A program made the position numbers and the translations under genes. A stretch of 64,000 nucleotides of DNA, from the NCBI GenBank assembly GCA_936440205.1, contig OW387136.1, forward strand, positions 35,433,427-35,497,426, in the 5' to 3' direction. Shown one piece after another: positions 12,061 through 25,400 of this stretch (position 1 is the first letter of the stretch; every line of letters starts with the position of its first letter). The stretch comes from Lepidonotus clava. Lineage: Eukaryota; Annelida; Polychaeta; Phyllodocida; Polynoidae. The notes under the pieces were generated by a model that was not told the origin of the DNA, ran no database searches, and worked only from the letters and a program-made list of their open reading frames with translations.

Positions 12061-15000
12061 GGTCAGATCTAGCCCTGACCACACACGACACACCACTTTA
12101 CGTCCCCACGTAACATGGCGTGTCGTCCAATAGGGCCCCCGACCACTCGTTAGTCCCATATAGGGGCTGTCAATGGGGTAGCCACAGACGGACAGTTTGA
12201 TACTGAAAGGATATTGTAGTGGTTTCTATAAAGCAGTATGGAAAAAGGAATATGGGCCGCTAAAAGTGCCTGAATGTGTAACATTTGCCCCAGATGGATG
12301 TTGGTCTATCAGTCCTAGACACATGTGAAAGGCCTCGCAAAGACCACGGTAAATTTAGAGTACTGTCATTAGGGGCATAGAGGCACTAGGAGGATTTTCT
12401 AGGGGGAGGCGATACCCCCAAACTCCACTTCTCTCGTCATGGAGATGATAATTAAATTATCCATAATGCCATTACATACCTCACAATTCACATTGCTTTG
12501 CGTTTTCGTCATTAATTTTCTTCGGGTGGTTGGCGTCTCGATTACACCAGTTACAGAGAATGGGTTAAAAGTCAGGTGTGGGGTGGGCCCTAATCGATAC
12601 ACCGTAAGTTATACCTGATCCTCGGTCGCAGGTGTGCTTGTATCTTATGTCTTCTCATGAAGTGTAAGCGTGAAACAATGAAAGATGCAGTCGGCGGCCG
12701 ACCTGCTGATCAAACATGTTTGATTATGTCGGTGCAAAAAGGACTGACAGGCTGGTTTGACAGCAGCAATTCAAATCAACAAGGCAGGTTTCTACAGAAC
12801 GACACAGTGCAGGAAATGACTTTTGTCAGCCGACCAAATGTCTTAACCTTTTCCAAACATGGCCACCACTGCCTGATAATCACCTTAGTCGTTCAGGATG
12901 GAAAGGGTCAACACTAGGAGGCCCTGCCTAGCATGGTGTGTCGTCCTGTGGAAACCTGCCTTTAGCTCCATCTGCACACATCAAGGCTCCTGCCGCCGCT
13001 ACCACTCTGCTAGTCCATTGGATGGACCGGGATGGAGGGACAGAACCCTGGACGATGGAGGATGCTAAGCTCAAGCTTGTGGAAACCAGCCTTTAGTAAG
13101 CCGTCCGTATGTCAGTGTCATCAAGGGCCTCGCCTTGGGGCCACGGCCTTGTGCCTTACAACTTCTGCACCGCTCCTAAATCCTGTTACCTCCACCAGTA
13201 CACACTATCAAAGGCAGGTTTTGGCACCCTCCTGTTCAGAGGCCGATGCGTCAGGTCCTCCTTTTCATCTCCTGCAGCTAACTGACATGTGTCAACACAC
13301 AGTTTTGTACCTTTTTTTTGGTATATATTTCTTTTACCTTTTTCTCTTTTTTGGGCAGGGTGATTAAGGGTATTGGTAGTAGCGGGTACAGAGATCTGAC
13401 GATGGCCTTCCTCTGGATCCCAACTGAACAGTTTGCCAGCAAAGCGGATAGTTGTTTCCTCTTTGGCGTTTAAAGGGAGACAGGGCCTGGGGCTTAGGGT
13501 GGGAGGGATGGGGTTTTGTATGAGTACCAAAAGTGGCATTGCACGTAGAGCCAGTGATGACTGAACTCCCTTTAATCTGGCTCTGCGAATCTAACAAACT
13601 GGATTTCCTACATCAATCCCACCATGGCCTATGTTGTCAATAAACGCCTTAGAATAGGAACACTCTGTCTTATCAATTTTTGTAGTATTAACTATCAAGC
13701 CCTTTAAAGGGGGTCAATTCCCCCACAGTCAAATGTCAGTATTGCCTCTCCTGTCTGTTTAATATACTAAAGATTCAATAGACATGGCAGGTACACCGTA
13801 TACCTCTGGAACATAAAAACATACAACAATTGGTACCGGGCGTGAGACGCTGACAGGGCTGTCCGTATTAGTGCAAGACTGTAGTTACGCCCAGGTCGGC
13901 TAGGCGCTCAAATTAGGACTGCTAACCAGCAACCATTTTAGGTGGGAATTCTAACCTGTATCCCAGCATGCTTTGGGGCCGCTGGTTAATGACTGGGAGG
14001 ACCATAAACCAGCCAGCAGCCCAACAACCATCAAAAGGGTTACCCATGCTATAAATAGAGGACCAATAAAAAAATTCTTTACAAATTTGAAGTGACCAGT
14101 AGTAGCCATGGAATGTTGTGGGTGTAAGGACCTATTAAGCAAGAGGTATCTAGGTCCTGAAAAACTATGTTAGCATGTCTCGTTATCTGGGTGCTCGGGT
14201 TTCTACGTCTCCTCCAGGGTGGCCCTCGGGGGGAATATCCCCTGGATTGACGCGCCACCTCGCGATATAAAACCTACCTATGTAGTTCTATCCCCATGCC
14301 ACCTGTCAACCCCTCATATAGTGAGGAAACAGTTATGGTAGGCGAGGTATAAACTTCAATTTCTAAATTCCTTTTCTATATAAACACATGAAAGCTCGTC
14401 TTTTCTTGAGGAATGAATACTGTATTGAGAATAGATTTATATAATGTTATCGCACTGAATCATTCAGATGAATTTAATGGTATCTGTAACATTGTGATAA
14501 ATGGTTGTAATATCTATATGAAGTCTTTAACTATTTATATAAAAACTGATACATTAGGGCTAATTAGAACTAGGTGAACGCTTAGCAGCTGTACAAGTTT
14601 GTCCTCTTTATTTCTTGAAATGGAAATTATAAGTACGTATTTGCACAAAACGCTTGATTGTACGCCAAGCAAATGGTTCACTAATTAAACACACATATGA
14701 ATCCCCCGCCCACAAAAACTCACATTATTCTACAATGACACTAAATTTCAAAGACTTATTTCCCTATACGGATCAAGCGAGTCTTAGGGTTTAGGGGGAA
14801 TTCCCGGCCATTCACGCATCGCGTAGTGAACATAGTGACTAGTCTGTCGCATCAGACCCTCTGTTTCGCAAAGTGATTATGTAAGAGCTAAATGGGTCAG
14901 GAACGGACTACAAGTGAAGAGAAATGCTGGGGACAGCTCTGAGCAGATGCTTCCTCAAATGCATTGAATTGCAGTTGCGAAAGCTCTGCCTGGAGAGTGT

Positions 15001-15450
15001 GTAACAGGGATTCCCCAAGGATTGCAAAATAACTAGGCTTCCAAAGAAGATTTCGAGATCTGTTTGGGATTCCTTGAAAAAATACCACACTTTTTCTCGC
15101 GTACTGTATGAAGATTGGACCAATATCTAAAAATGTACAGCCAAATAACTGGTTTTCCTCCATACATTGCCATAGTAAGTAACCCAAACATTTCCGATCG
15201 CGATTTCCCGGATATGTGGGTGCGCGATGTGCGTTTTTGAGACTCTCATATCCAGTATATGAATATGTCATGTTTTGCATTCTGCATGCCCTAGTATGAC
15301 CGTCATTGCTTCCTCATAGTCATACCCCGTTAGTTGGCCCCCCTTTCCCCGGGTAGCATTGCCTCTTGGTGTGTGGCGGCTGCACGCGACTGGCAGGAGC
15401 CTCGGGTCGGGAGTGAGAAACCGGCACATAAAACTGTCGATTATGGGGGC

Positions 15451-15636
15451 CTAAAGGGGATAATCTACGATGCGATTTTGGGCCGATTTTGAACTGATTT
15501 TGAAAATCGGTTTGTTTAATAATCGTTTTTATTATAAAATATGCAATTTTAATGGGGAAAAAATCATTCCAAATATTAAAAAAATGCATGAGAAGGAAAT
15601 CGGTCGGCCTGTCGCATCGTGGATCATTACCTTTAG
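15451..15636. mobile_element. MITE-like element with CTAAAGG...ACGATGCGA termini
   Basis: The left end CTAAAGGGGATAATCTACGA and TGCGA is matched at the right end, read on the other strand, by CTAAAGGTAATGATCCACGA and TGCGAC. The interior is AT-rich with repeated GATTTTGAAAATCGG. A similar half-end (GTGATCCACAACGCGAC) occurs alone near 15795. Confidence 0.7.
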
Positions 15637-15914
15637 TTCGTAAGATTTTTGCATTGCATAAGGAAAAGATGTATTGCATGTTTTCAGACAGGCTGATCTT
15701 TTAAACAACACACGAGGAAATATATATCATGATATAGTGATACTGTGGTTTATGTTCAGCAATATCCTTTGACAAGTAATATGCTTTAAGCCGGTGATCC
15801 ACAACGCGACAAAACGCCTCACCGGCTGAGAGTTTCAGTGCTAGGGCCGTCACCAGTCGAGATGGAGGGGTCCCTGCGTGGTGTGGGTTGCCATCTATTT
15901 ACATAATTATGTTA

Positions 15915-15960
15915 TAGCAATATATATATATATATAATATTATATATATATATATAACAT
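15915..15960. repeat. (AT)n microsatellite, palindromic
   Basis: Alternating TA over about 40 bp with a central AATATT interruption. Confidence 0.95.
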
Positions 15961-16164
15961 GAAATAAGCCATAAGGATATGATAAGGGCACTGCCACACC
16001 AACATGTAGTCAGGGCAATCGATGCCACTTTTTAAAACGAATTGCAATAACTTCCGGAACTTAACTGAGTAATTGTGAGTTAAATTAGAAGATTATTCTT
16101 TACTTGTGGCAAATGAAATAATATAAAGAGATCAATTGAATCTCACATTGAATGTTCTTGAAAA

Positions 16165-16216
16165 TAGTATGCATTATAGGAAACGGTATGCATAACATTT
16201 CCTATAATGCATACTA
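16165..16216. repeat. short perfect inverted repeat (hairpin)
   Basis: TAGTATGCATTATAGGAAA is followed after about 14 bases by its exact reverse complement TTTCCTATAATGCATACTA. It could be a miniature foldback element or a transcribed hairpin. Nothing else marks it as a microRNA gene. Confidence 0.7.
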
Positions 16217-17727
16217 TAAACATGGTAATATTGACGAAAAGAATATCACATTTTGGATGGTTTGGATAATCCGACAATCACTCCAAAAACCTGGCTCACG
16301 CCTAGCTTTTTCATAATTATTAGAAAACCCACATCCTTCTCGATGCATTACTTCACCTTGTCAACTTTCTCTGACGTATAAACTCACGTCACCCAACGTA
16401 AAAAGCGTCCTAGGGTCGGGTCCCCGGGTCTCTGTGGTTAACCAGAGGTGGCCCAGAGGTGAACTGACACGTGGAACAGTACATACTGAGAAGACAGATT
16501 TTTGTTGTTTATTGAATCACATTCATTTATGCAATGATCTTCCATGTAGGTAGGTATATGTTATAGATATTGATATTTCCCTATTCTCTATCACTACCCA
16601 ATATGCTGCGCATTATGGCCAGAAGCCTGGATAAGGCCGAGGATGACTCCCCCGCCCCCCTCCCTCCCTCTCTATCTAAGTTCTCTGCCTGTGGTTAAGC
16701 CTTACTTTGACCACTGTCACCAGGATCCCTGATCACTCACTCAGAGAGGTTGACAGATGTGAAAGGAGAATTCCTCAGAGGTCGCATTTTGTGAAGTGTT
16801 ACCAGGGTTTGGTCCAAATTCTGAGACCAGAACATGCCTGTTCCTAGAACTTTGTTACCGCAAACATTAACCATATTATTTTGTTTTTAGTTGAAAAAAG
16901 GCAACTTCATGGAAGATATGTAAAAAATGTTGCATTCATTTTCGGACAGCCCCAAAGTTTTGTCAAGCTGCGGTCGTGGTTAATGGTCAGTTGGTGGACG
17001 GTTATTTGTGACAAACAGCTACAGAGAACCCACATAATCAAAGTGTTATGTACATTAATCATGGCCATTCCGTGAATACTTTGTAGCTTAAACAACCGAG
17101 GGTTGTGGTTCACACAATGCCATTGAATACACCTTTGAGTTTGAACATATTTAATTACTAGACGTTCAAAATTACAGTATTTATAAATACGCCAGTCTAT
17201 TTTCTTTTCAAATTCAACAGCCGGTTTTTTATCAACTTTTAATTTGTTTTCTTTTAAATCCTTTTATTTATACTGAATTAATTACACTCGGTAATGACCG
17301 ATTTTAATGCCATCTAGTTACATCTAGATTCAAGTTTTCTCATATTATTCAAATAATATTGGATTTTTTAATGTTTAGTAGCATATTATCCGCTACAACA
17401 GTATACACCATATATACAGAGTGGTAATAGTTCTATTGCACAATGAAAGAGTGACATCAATCATAAGTAAGATATTATGAGAGGAACAAAACTTGTATAG
17501 GATACAATTTTCAAATAGCATCTCTTCTTGCACAATGTCACGATTAATCAAATAGGAATTTTGGATTTGAGCCAATTTTTCTTATTCAATTTGAATTTGT
17601 CATAGGAATCAACATTTCTCGGATTGACATCTAATTCATTCCAATATAACGCGGTCTTGGAATAAGCACTGTATTCAAATAATAACTACCAGTGTTTATC
17701 AAAAGATAAGCTTAAGCAGGTCCACCT

Positions 17728-17874
17728 CAGTGGCGTTTCCAGTTTTTTTTTAAAAGATAGGGGCCCGCATTTTCTACTGAGGGGGGCTTTTGCCAGAGTT
17801 TTATGTCAAAAGAATATAAATTTGGTCAAAATAAAAGGTGGGGGGGGGGGGGGGCAGCTCTAAATCCGCCACTG
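17728..17874. mobile_element. MITE with CAGTGGCG termini and internal poly(G)
   Basis: The left end is CAGTGGCGTTTCCAG; the right end AAATCCGCCACTG is its inverted match. CAGTGGCGGAT-type ends are widespread among animal DNA-transposon derivatives. A G-run of 14 or more lies next to the right end. Confidence 0.7.
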
Positions 17875-19369
17875 CCCATGGTTTGCTTTCTTTACTGATA
17901 TTAATAGAAAGCTTTCCGATAAACTATTGCACTCACAGTTTCAGCCGTATTTCACACAGAGAAACAATGTACAACTCAGGGAACTGATAAATATACATCA
18001 AGTGAAATATCATTCAAAAATATATCATAAAACTTGAGACAACAACTGGGTTCTACTCAGCCTCCACTCCCACGAAGGGCCTCCCTCTAGCCTTTGGCAG
18101 TGAAACCAGACCAAAAAAACACACAGTATTCAATTAAAGCAAACAAGGCGTAGACCCAATCCCTCCCTACCCCACTTGATCAATGCAATTATCACTTCTC
18201 ACTATGCTATCAGCCCCCTGTAAATTACATCCCGGCCCCCGATCGTTGTCGCCTCACCCCTCCCCTCATCTGTCCCTTGTACGGCCTTTGATCGATGGAA
18301 CCCCCGCCAAACTGAATCTAGGTGTTAGGGAGCTGGATCATGGGGAAATGAGGTCTCTACACTAGCCGAAATGTGGGGATTCCGGTTCAATATCACAATA
18401 TTATGGACAGTGGTGGAAAGATAAGATATTTGGCCTACATGAATGACGTCGTCTCTTCTTCTCCGGGGATATCTAATAATACTGTATACGTTTACTGTTT
18501 CATTTAAAACATAAAAAAATGCTATGTTGGTATATACTATGTAATGGTAACTTATTATCTATACAAGTCATAAAATCATGGATTAAAACAAGGGAAACAT
18601 GTTGTCATTACGCGCCTCTTACTAACGGTGTATTCTCAAAGTGGTTCACCACAGACCTCCCCCACCACTCCCTGTGTCCTTGGTACTCGGGTGGCCCCCT
18701 CTAGTGAGGGAAACACACACTACGGTCAATACTGAAGCCCTGCTTCGCGGAAAACCATGATTAGTTTAGTGTTAGGAAGAATGGAGGGAAGGGAGGACCA
18801 GGTCTAGTTTGGTGACCGAGTCATGTAGCAAGTAACCTGGGGTCACCTGGACAATTTTGAAGCATACCTACGTTAAGGATATGCAGTACACTCAGGTGTA
18901 CATGGATGATTCATTCTGATGCATATGGTTGTAATCGTCTAAAAAACTTTTCTTTCGATTGTCACAAAATTAGATTAGACTGAGCCCCTGAGAAGGCATT
19001 GCTGTCTTTAAGAAAAGACTACAATCGATAATGTTTACACTCTAGCAAATAATCGTGAATCTATTCAATCTATTTAAAGACAACTTTTCACGTATAAGAT
19101 ATTTATACGGTAGTGATTTTCCGTTAAACGAGCGCAACCCAGATCTCTTTCATTTTCTCGTCTTACTATCGACCAGGCTGCCTGCAACTGGCATTGGCCT
19201 TTGAAGCAAACCTGCTCTATGTTTTTACCCTTTTCGTTTTTTACCCTGAGTTATTGACGTTGCCTGTCTACCTACGTACCCGCCTGGACTATCGACCTGC
19301 CGCCACCTGGACCCGGGCCAGGCCTAGTCAGGTCTGTAATCAGGTCAATGAGCTGTCCGCCGCCCCTCA

Positions 19370-19650
19370 CAACCTTCAGACAACCTTCAGACAAACTATA
19401 GACAACCTTCAGACAACCCTCAGACAGTCATTAGACACTCTTAAGACAACCATCAGACAACCTTCAGACAACCATCAGACAACTTTCTGATAATCTTTAG
19501 ACAACCATCAGACAACTTTCTAATAACCTTCAGACAACCTTCAGACAACATTCAGACAACCTTCTGATAACCTTCAGACAACCTTCAGACAAACTTTAGA
19601 CAACTTCTGACGACCTTCAGACAACTTTCAGACAACCTTCAAAAAACCTA
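19370..19650 (+). repeat. minisatellite, unit about 11 bp (ACAACCTTCAG)
   Basis: About 25 degenerate copies of CAGACAACCTT and variants with ATTAG, TAATA or CATCAG. The 98-residue open frame reading through it (QTTFRQTIDNLQTT) is repeat-encoded. Confidence 0.9.
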
Positions 19651-20613
19651 CTCTGTAATCGTTTGTACTGAAGAATATATCGGGCCCTTTAACAAGGGGA
19701 ACAGAGACTGATTGCCTTTAATAAGTAACTATAATATGATAATACTGAGTTTTACAAATAACTATAAATTTCACGACAAGTTTAAGGCTCACGATTTTGA
19801 ACGTCAACATGAAATGGATTTGTTGTCATTTAAATCGTTAAATTCCTAATTTTCTCAATCTTCAATAAAAACAATATCAGCCTATGACGTGGGTCTACAT
19901 TCTCAGACTCGCAGTAAAAAGTCTATTTTCTTCAATTTTGTCAGAATTTGTGTCTCGTGTTACTGACTTTAATCACCCGGCCTGTAAGACTTAAAAACCT
20001 GACAGACCTAGCTACACTGATGTTATGCCTCTATGGTTGACCTGTATAAGGAGTGGCTCCAAAAACGACATTGAGGCCTCAGGTAGGGAAATAGGTGTCA
20101 TTGAGGACCCGGATAGTACCGGTGCCAGCTGGCGACGTCCCTCTGACCTACCTGTGAGCAGATGAGGTGGGATGGGGCAGCTGTCTCTGGTTAAAGGGTA
20201 AGGAGGTGGGGGGGGGGGGGGGGGTAAATATACCCAATTCTATTGAACGGGTAACCTCAATTTCCCCCATTAGGATAAGGGTATCATCTACGAACAACAC
20301 TTTATCAATGACATTCACCAATTTTCTACTTCTAAAGTATGCCACAATAACACCTTTGAATAAGAATATCTTTTTTAACCGGTCCCCTAAAAATGCTCTG
20401 GGTATTAGTTTTAAGTGTACCAATCAACTGGTATAAACAGCAGAAGGTCATCAATACAGTATAAATAAATGACAAAAAAAAGACGAATGCAATCAATATT
20501 TGTAGTCACGCTATTTATCTCCTGAAAATAAAACATGTACCACTGGCTGGCCCTTGAGGTATAGTAAGGCAAAAATGGGTATGCACCTGGTAACTGGACG
20601 TTGGACCACGAAC

Positions 20614-20886
20614 TATAGACGATGTGCAGATGATGTCACGGTTCCCAGAAATGGTCTGGGCTCCATATTGGTGATAGATTAAAAAATAAGATTTTTTACA
20701 TTTACAAATTTCCAGAACAAATATTTCTGCTTAATTTATCTGATACATTCTCACGAAGTCAAAATGGGCAATTTGAATTGTTAAGAGTTTAAAATTTTTA
20801 GATATACCTAAACGCCACGTGGTTGCGACGGACATGTGGTGCTCACCAAAATGTGGTCAATTGACCACGTCTGCAAAAGATCTATA
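20614..20886. mobile_element. MITE with TATAGACGATGTGCAGATG ends (family copy 1)
   Basis: The left end TATAGACGATGTGCAGATGA and the right end ACCACGTCTGCAAAAGATCT form an inverted pair. The whole 270 bp aligns with 26264-26540. It stops about 55 bp from the donor of sif exon 7. Confidence 0.8.
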
Positions 20887-20939
20887 CACATGGAAAGACG
20901 TGGGGGTGGGACTGTATAAGTAGTTTAAGGTGTACTCAC

Positions 20940-22424
20940 CAGGTGGCAGAGTGTTAGACTTGGACGACCTCCCGGATCGTCCACTGTCGCCTGACTTGAC
21001 AGACCCGGCCTTGTCGTCGGTCATCCCACTGACGCCGCTGTCAGGGTAGCTGTCCCTGGTCTTACCCCCAGTTGGGGCCCCAGCCCTGTAGTCTCCTGCA
21101 TACTCTATAGAGTAGTGTTTGGTGCGGTGGGCCGCAGGGCGGTGCAGGCTGCGGTGTTCGCCCATGACGGCGGCGGCATGGGGTGGCAGGTGGGCCAGGT
21201 CGAGCTGGCTGCTGGGACCGCTGTGAATCTTCTTGGGGCTGGTTGGGGCATGGTTTATGTGCGTCTCCTGGTAGTGCGCACCCCGTATGGGCGAGGAGGC
21301 TGTGGACCTGGGCTGCTGGATGGGGCAGCCACAGCTGCCTTCAGCATAGCCCTGGTCAGTCTCGTCATCTCCATCGTCATCATTGTCCACGTCAGCGACG
21401 CCGTCATCATTGTCGTTTTCAGGTGAGGACTCTGGCAGTGAGCGGAGCATGCGCTTCAGGGTGTTGCTGTCAAAGCCACTGTTGATGACAGGGGTCTCGG
21501 GGGAAGTTGGGCCCAGCGGGTCGGGCGGGGGCGGCCACTCCGGCGAACTCGACGAATGCGACCTCCGTGGTGGCGACAGTGGCGTCTTAGGGGTCTTAGC
21601 CTGAGGGGTTGGGGTGGCCTCCTTGACTTGGATCTGAACCTGTGGTTCTTTATCGTCCCTGTCCTTCACTATGCCTCTGCCGGCCCCACTGGTTGGGGTG
21701 CGGATGTCGTTGATGTGGTACTTGCCGTAAGGGTTATTGTCCTCGTTGTCCAGCTGTGCCAGCCGGATCACCGTGGGCTCCCGACTGAACTGCCTCAGCT
21801 CCGGCTTGCTGAGCCGCCGCTGCTGCTGCTCGTTGGCGTTGTCGTCCACGAGCTGCTCACATGACTGGTGCTGGTGCTGGTCCTCCAGCATCTTCTCGCG
21901 GCTTCCATACAGGATGGACTTGAGCTTCTCCCGATCAATCTGCGCTCTTGTCTGATAAATGGATTCCTTGGTTTGGGCACGCGTCTGGTAGATGGCCTCC
22001 TTGGCTTGGGTGCGGGTCTGGTAGATGGGCTCCTTGGCCTGGGTGCGAGTCTGGTATATTGGCTCAGCTTGTTTGCGGGTTTGGTATATGGGTTCCTGCG
22101 GTTGCTGCTGGGCCTGGGTGCGGGACTGGTAGATGGACTCCTGCACCTGCCGCACCTGGCCGCGCGTCTGGTAAATGGGGTCCTGTGACTGCTGGTGGTT
22201 GGGCACTGACGGCAGTGGCATGGCATTGCCCATGCTGTCATAGCGGACATTGCGTCGGGCTGGCAGGTGGTCGTACACGGGGTTACTTGCAGCCGATGCA
22301 GAGTGGGGCCGCCGATGCGGCAAGGTCCCGCCATGGTCGTAATGCCCACCACCGCGGCCATCAGGGTGACGCAGCTGCCCCTGCTGCTGACGGGAGCGCG
22401 GCATGGTGACGATGCCCTCGATAC
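20940..22424 (-). CDS. sif: sif exon 7, long low-complexity exon with IYQTR array
   Basis: A 1485-base exon gives 494 complete codons between GTGTTTCAG|GT and CACCTG|GTGAGT. It opens IEGIVTMPRSRQQQG; the Met is internal rather than a start. In order it holds NPVYDHL, seven copies of (D/E)(P/S/A)IYQ(T/S)R between 21946 and 22182, a Gln-rich and acidic helix-like stretch, a Pro/Ser-rich region with SPPRRS and WPPPPDP (possible SH3 ligands), an acidic DNDDDGDDE run, and a C-terminal Ser/Gly region ending SNTLPPG. No globular domain is visible. The corresponding region of fly and vertebrate homologues is also long and disordered. Codon use is GC-rich compared with the introns. Confidence 0.92.
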
Positions 22425-25400
22425 CTGAAACACACGGACCGAGTGTTTAGCACATCAGTGATATGTTAGGGAACAGTTACATTAATGACACGTAAAAACA
22501 AGTACTTGTTACGGTAAATTTCAGATAAGTGATTTTTTTTTTTATATTCGTTTATTTATCCAGACATGAAATAAGTGCAAAAGCACTTGTTTACATTGAA
22601 TGCCTGCACAGCATGATCAATAAATGCTTAATAATGCAGATATGTTTTTTTAATTGGAGTAATAGGTTCTCTCTTTAAGGCATAGATATCAGTCAAAGCT
22701 ATTTAGAAAACGGTAGGCTACCATAAATATTTGGATCTATAGCTAACTAATCAACCTAGATGGCCGGCGGAAATGTTTACAATGGGAAGCCCTACTTTTG
22801 GAAGACCCTGAATACGCCCTGATGATTGTAAGTATAGGCTCATCGCAAGCCATTCTATGAGTAGGCCTATAAATTTTGGGGTAACGATCCAAAGTAGGAT
22901 AGTTCAATTCTTTTTATGATTGAAGATTGAGTAAAAGGGTGCCCATGTTACTCCTCTGACAACAAATAACCCTTAATAACCAATTATCCCTACCACGGAT
23001 AGCTGATTTACAGTATTTTAAGGACCTGCAGGCTAATTTGGACTGATTTTGTCAACAAAATCCCTAGAAAACCTATAGAAAATAATTGAATAACTGTTAT
23101 AAATCCATCTACAATAATAAATGAGAATGTTCAACAACTCAGGAAATATTAATGGATGTGGATGCTAATTCAAATAATGATTGTTTTTAAAAAGGTTCAC
23201 CTACAAATAATGATAAATTACATGATAATGTGTAGGCCTATGCTAAAGCCTTGAATTTTGTCGACATATTACTCAGCATGCACCCTGTTTTAGTTTAACC
23301 TGCAGGTAAAACTCATGAAAATGTGGTTGGGCGAATTCCACCCCCCACTTGGGACCGTGCGTACCGCTGTAGCCGCTCTGCGCCGACTGGCTGTCCATGC
23401 TGGTGGGCGTGTGCGCCTCCTGCAGGTAGATGAAGCCCTGGTCGATGGCGTCATGGTTCAGAGCCAGCTCCTCCGGGGTCGAGATGGCGCGGCGCGGTTT
23501 GGCTACCGGCGACGTGGGGTTCGAGGGCGTCTTCTTGTTACCGCGCACCCTCTGCAGGGTGAGACGGGAGATGGGTCAGTAGGGGACAGGGGCAGGGTTT
23601 CATAGGTTTGTGTGATAAATTGTATTCTTTCCCAATGTTTAAGGCCCTCTGAGGGTAGGGGCTCTAAATTGTTTTTTTTGACAGGAATTTCCTTTATGTG
23701 TTTATCTTTTTATTTATACTTTCTTTTTATTTTGCAATAAACGTGAAGGTTGCCCCTGGTTTTCAGATGTATGAACTGGTGGATGTTGCAAGTTTCTTTT
23801 TTATAGAAATACTTTTGAATCGTGAATTTCAAATAGATTTTTGTTGGTTTTGTGATAAGGGGATTTAACGCCAAACTGTTTCATTAAATCTTTTCAGTGA
23901 GGAAATAGAAGAAAAAGACGTGATTCTGTTTGGAATAGAATAATAATAATGTTGGGGATAAAGGCAGGGTTTTATTTGTAATTCTTTATATAACTTTTTT
24001 ATTTTGTAATAAAGACAGGATTGCCCCTGGTTTTCAGATCATAATATTCATGAACAAAACTCGATGTTAATTATGTATGTTTAACCTATTGATGTAGTCA
24101 ATAATGTTTTTGACAATTTTCTGAATCATGAATTCCCAATAATTTAGTTAGTTCCAAGAGCATGTGTAAAGGCATGAAGTCCATGTATGGAATGGACATG
24201 TACCTATAATGGTTGATAAAATTTTAGAAATGTTACAAAATTACGAATTCCCAATAGCTGTTTTGTTGATTTTGTGATGAAAGGGATTTAATGCTAAAAT
24301 GTATCATTTACGGTGAGGGAATAGAAGATTTCTATTTAGACATGATATTGAAATGGAATGGAATCAACAATAAACAAGTACTCTGGTCAAGAGTAAAAAT
24401 AAAGTGATGTAAAGACACAAAGATAGGCCCTCTTGAGCCTCCCTGCTTGAGTCATGATTTAGTAAGTTAGAGGCGAGATACAGTGTTATAGGTTAAAGTA
24501 ATTACAGCAGTAAAATAAATTCAGTTAAAGAAATACTGAAGAAATGTCTGATTCGTATTTGATCACTGTTCCCTTTTTTTTGTAATTCACTTCTCAGCTG
24601 ACCGTCTATAAATAATGTTTCGTTAACTAGAAATTATATGTAGTCTCTTTTTTGAATTATATCATTATGGTGAAATTGATACCAAATACGCTCTACGCAG
24701 TACTATAAACTGCACGTAGAAAACCATTCATTATACTCTACCTCATATCGATTATAAGCTAACACCACGCTCACGGTTATCTGTTCTTACCAACACATGT
24801 ACACTTCATACAAAACTGTAAATGGTTATAGCACAATGTTTAAGGTCTAACAGTACAATAGTATGACATGGGAAGGACTGAAATGGGGTTGGGGCTATTC
24901 TGAAACAAGAACTTTGAAATGGGGTGGTTATTATAAGAAGGTCAGTATTGCAATATGCCATGCAGGGAGGGAGGGTCATGATCATGCACGTATCATGCAA
25001 TCATGCATACAATCAGAGATATGTAGGACAAAGTACAATGACAAAGTCACAATAGTTGATGGGAGTAATATCAGGGACCCAGATTACCAAATGCCAATTT
25101 ATAAAGAAATATACAAAAGCTTGATTCATTCTAGATGTTCTTTTCAGTTCATTCATTTTGTAAAAGGAGTACAGGATTATATTGTGTCAGATATGTGTGT
25201 GGAATTATGTATATCTTACAAATCAAATATAAATGCATGTATACTCAAATACAGATATTTCAAACACAAAACATACTTTCAATTCAAGATTACAATAAAA
25301 TGACTTTCCAATACAGGTAGAGATTCAATGTAATGGCAATTTCCTGGCAAAAGTTATTGGAAAATGGGTAGTTTGCAAAGAAGGGAATGAGGACATTGGA

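Larger units (their letters stand above)
1..20939 (-). other. last visible sif intron (3' end outside window)
   Basis: After the GTGAGT donor of exon 7, I find no stretch on the minus strand that continues the protein in phase 1. In particular I find nothing resembling PH, RBD, PDZ or DH motifs. Open frames here are short and unrecognised. The stretch carries MITEs near 5.1, 7.3, 8.5, 15.5, 17.7 and 20.6 kb. It also has an ACAG/CA repeat at 2.3-2.9 kb, a GGGTTA-like G-rich repeat near 11.8-12.1 kb, a CAGACAACCTT minisatellite near 19.4 kb and a GC-rich island at 10.4-11.3 kb. Short exons, or a small gene on the other strand, could be missed. Confidence 0.6.

Noticed and set aside
14897-15280. 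127-codon open frame on the minus strand as a gene or sif exon
   Set aside because: No recognisable family, no fitting splice signals or phase, and no compositional shift.
16165-16216. microRNA precursor
   Set aside because: Perfect 19-bp arms only, no imperfect duplex of typical length and no conserved seed known to me; a tiny foldback is as likely.
1-20939. DH, PH, RBD or PDZ exons of sif in the low part of the window
   Set aside because: Looked for on the minus strand in phase 1 and by motif; nothing convincing found, so the catalytic part is assumed to lie outside.
21115-22433. Long open frames on plus and in the second minus frame across sif exon 7
   Set aside because: Shadows of the real GC-rich exon; repeats such as LVDGLLGLGA mirror the IYQTR array.
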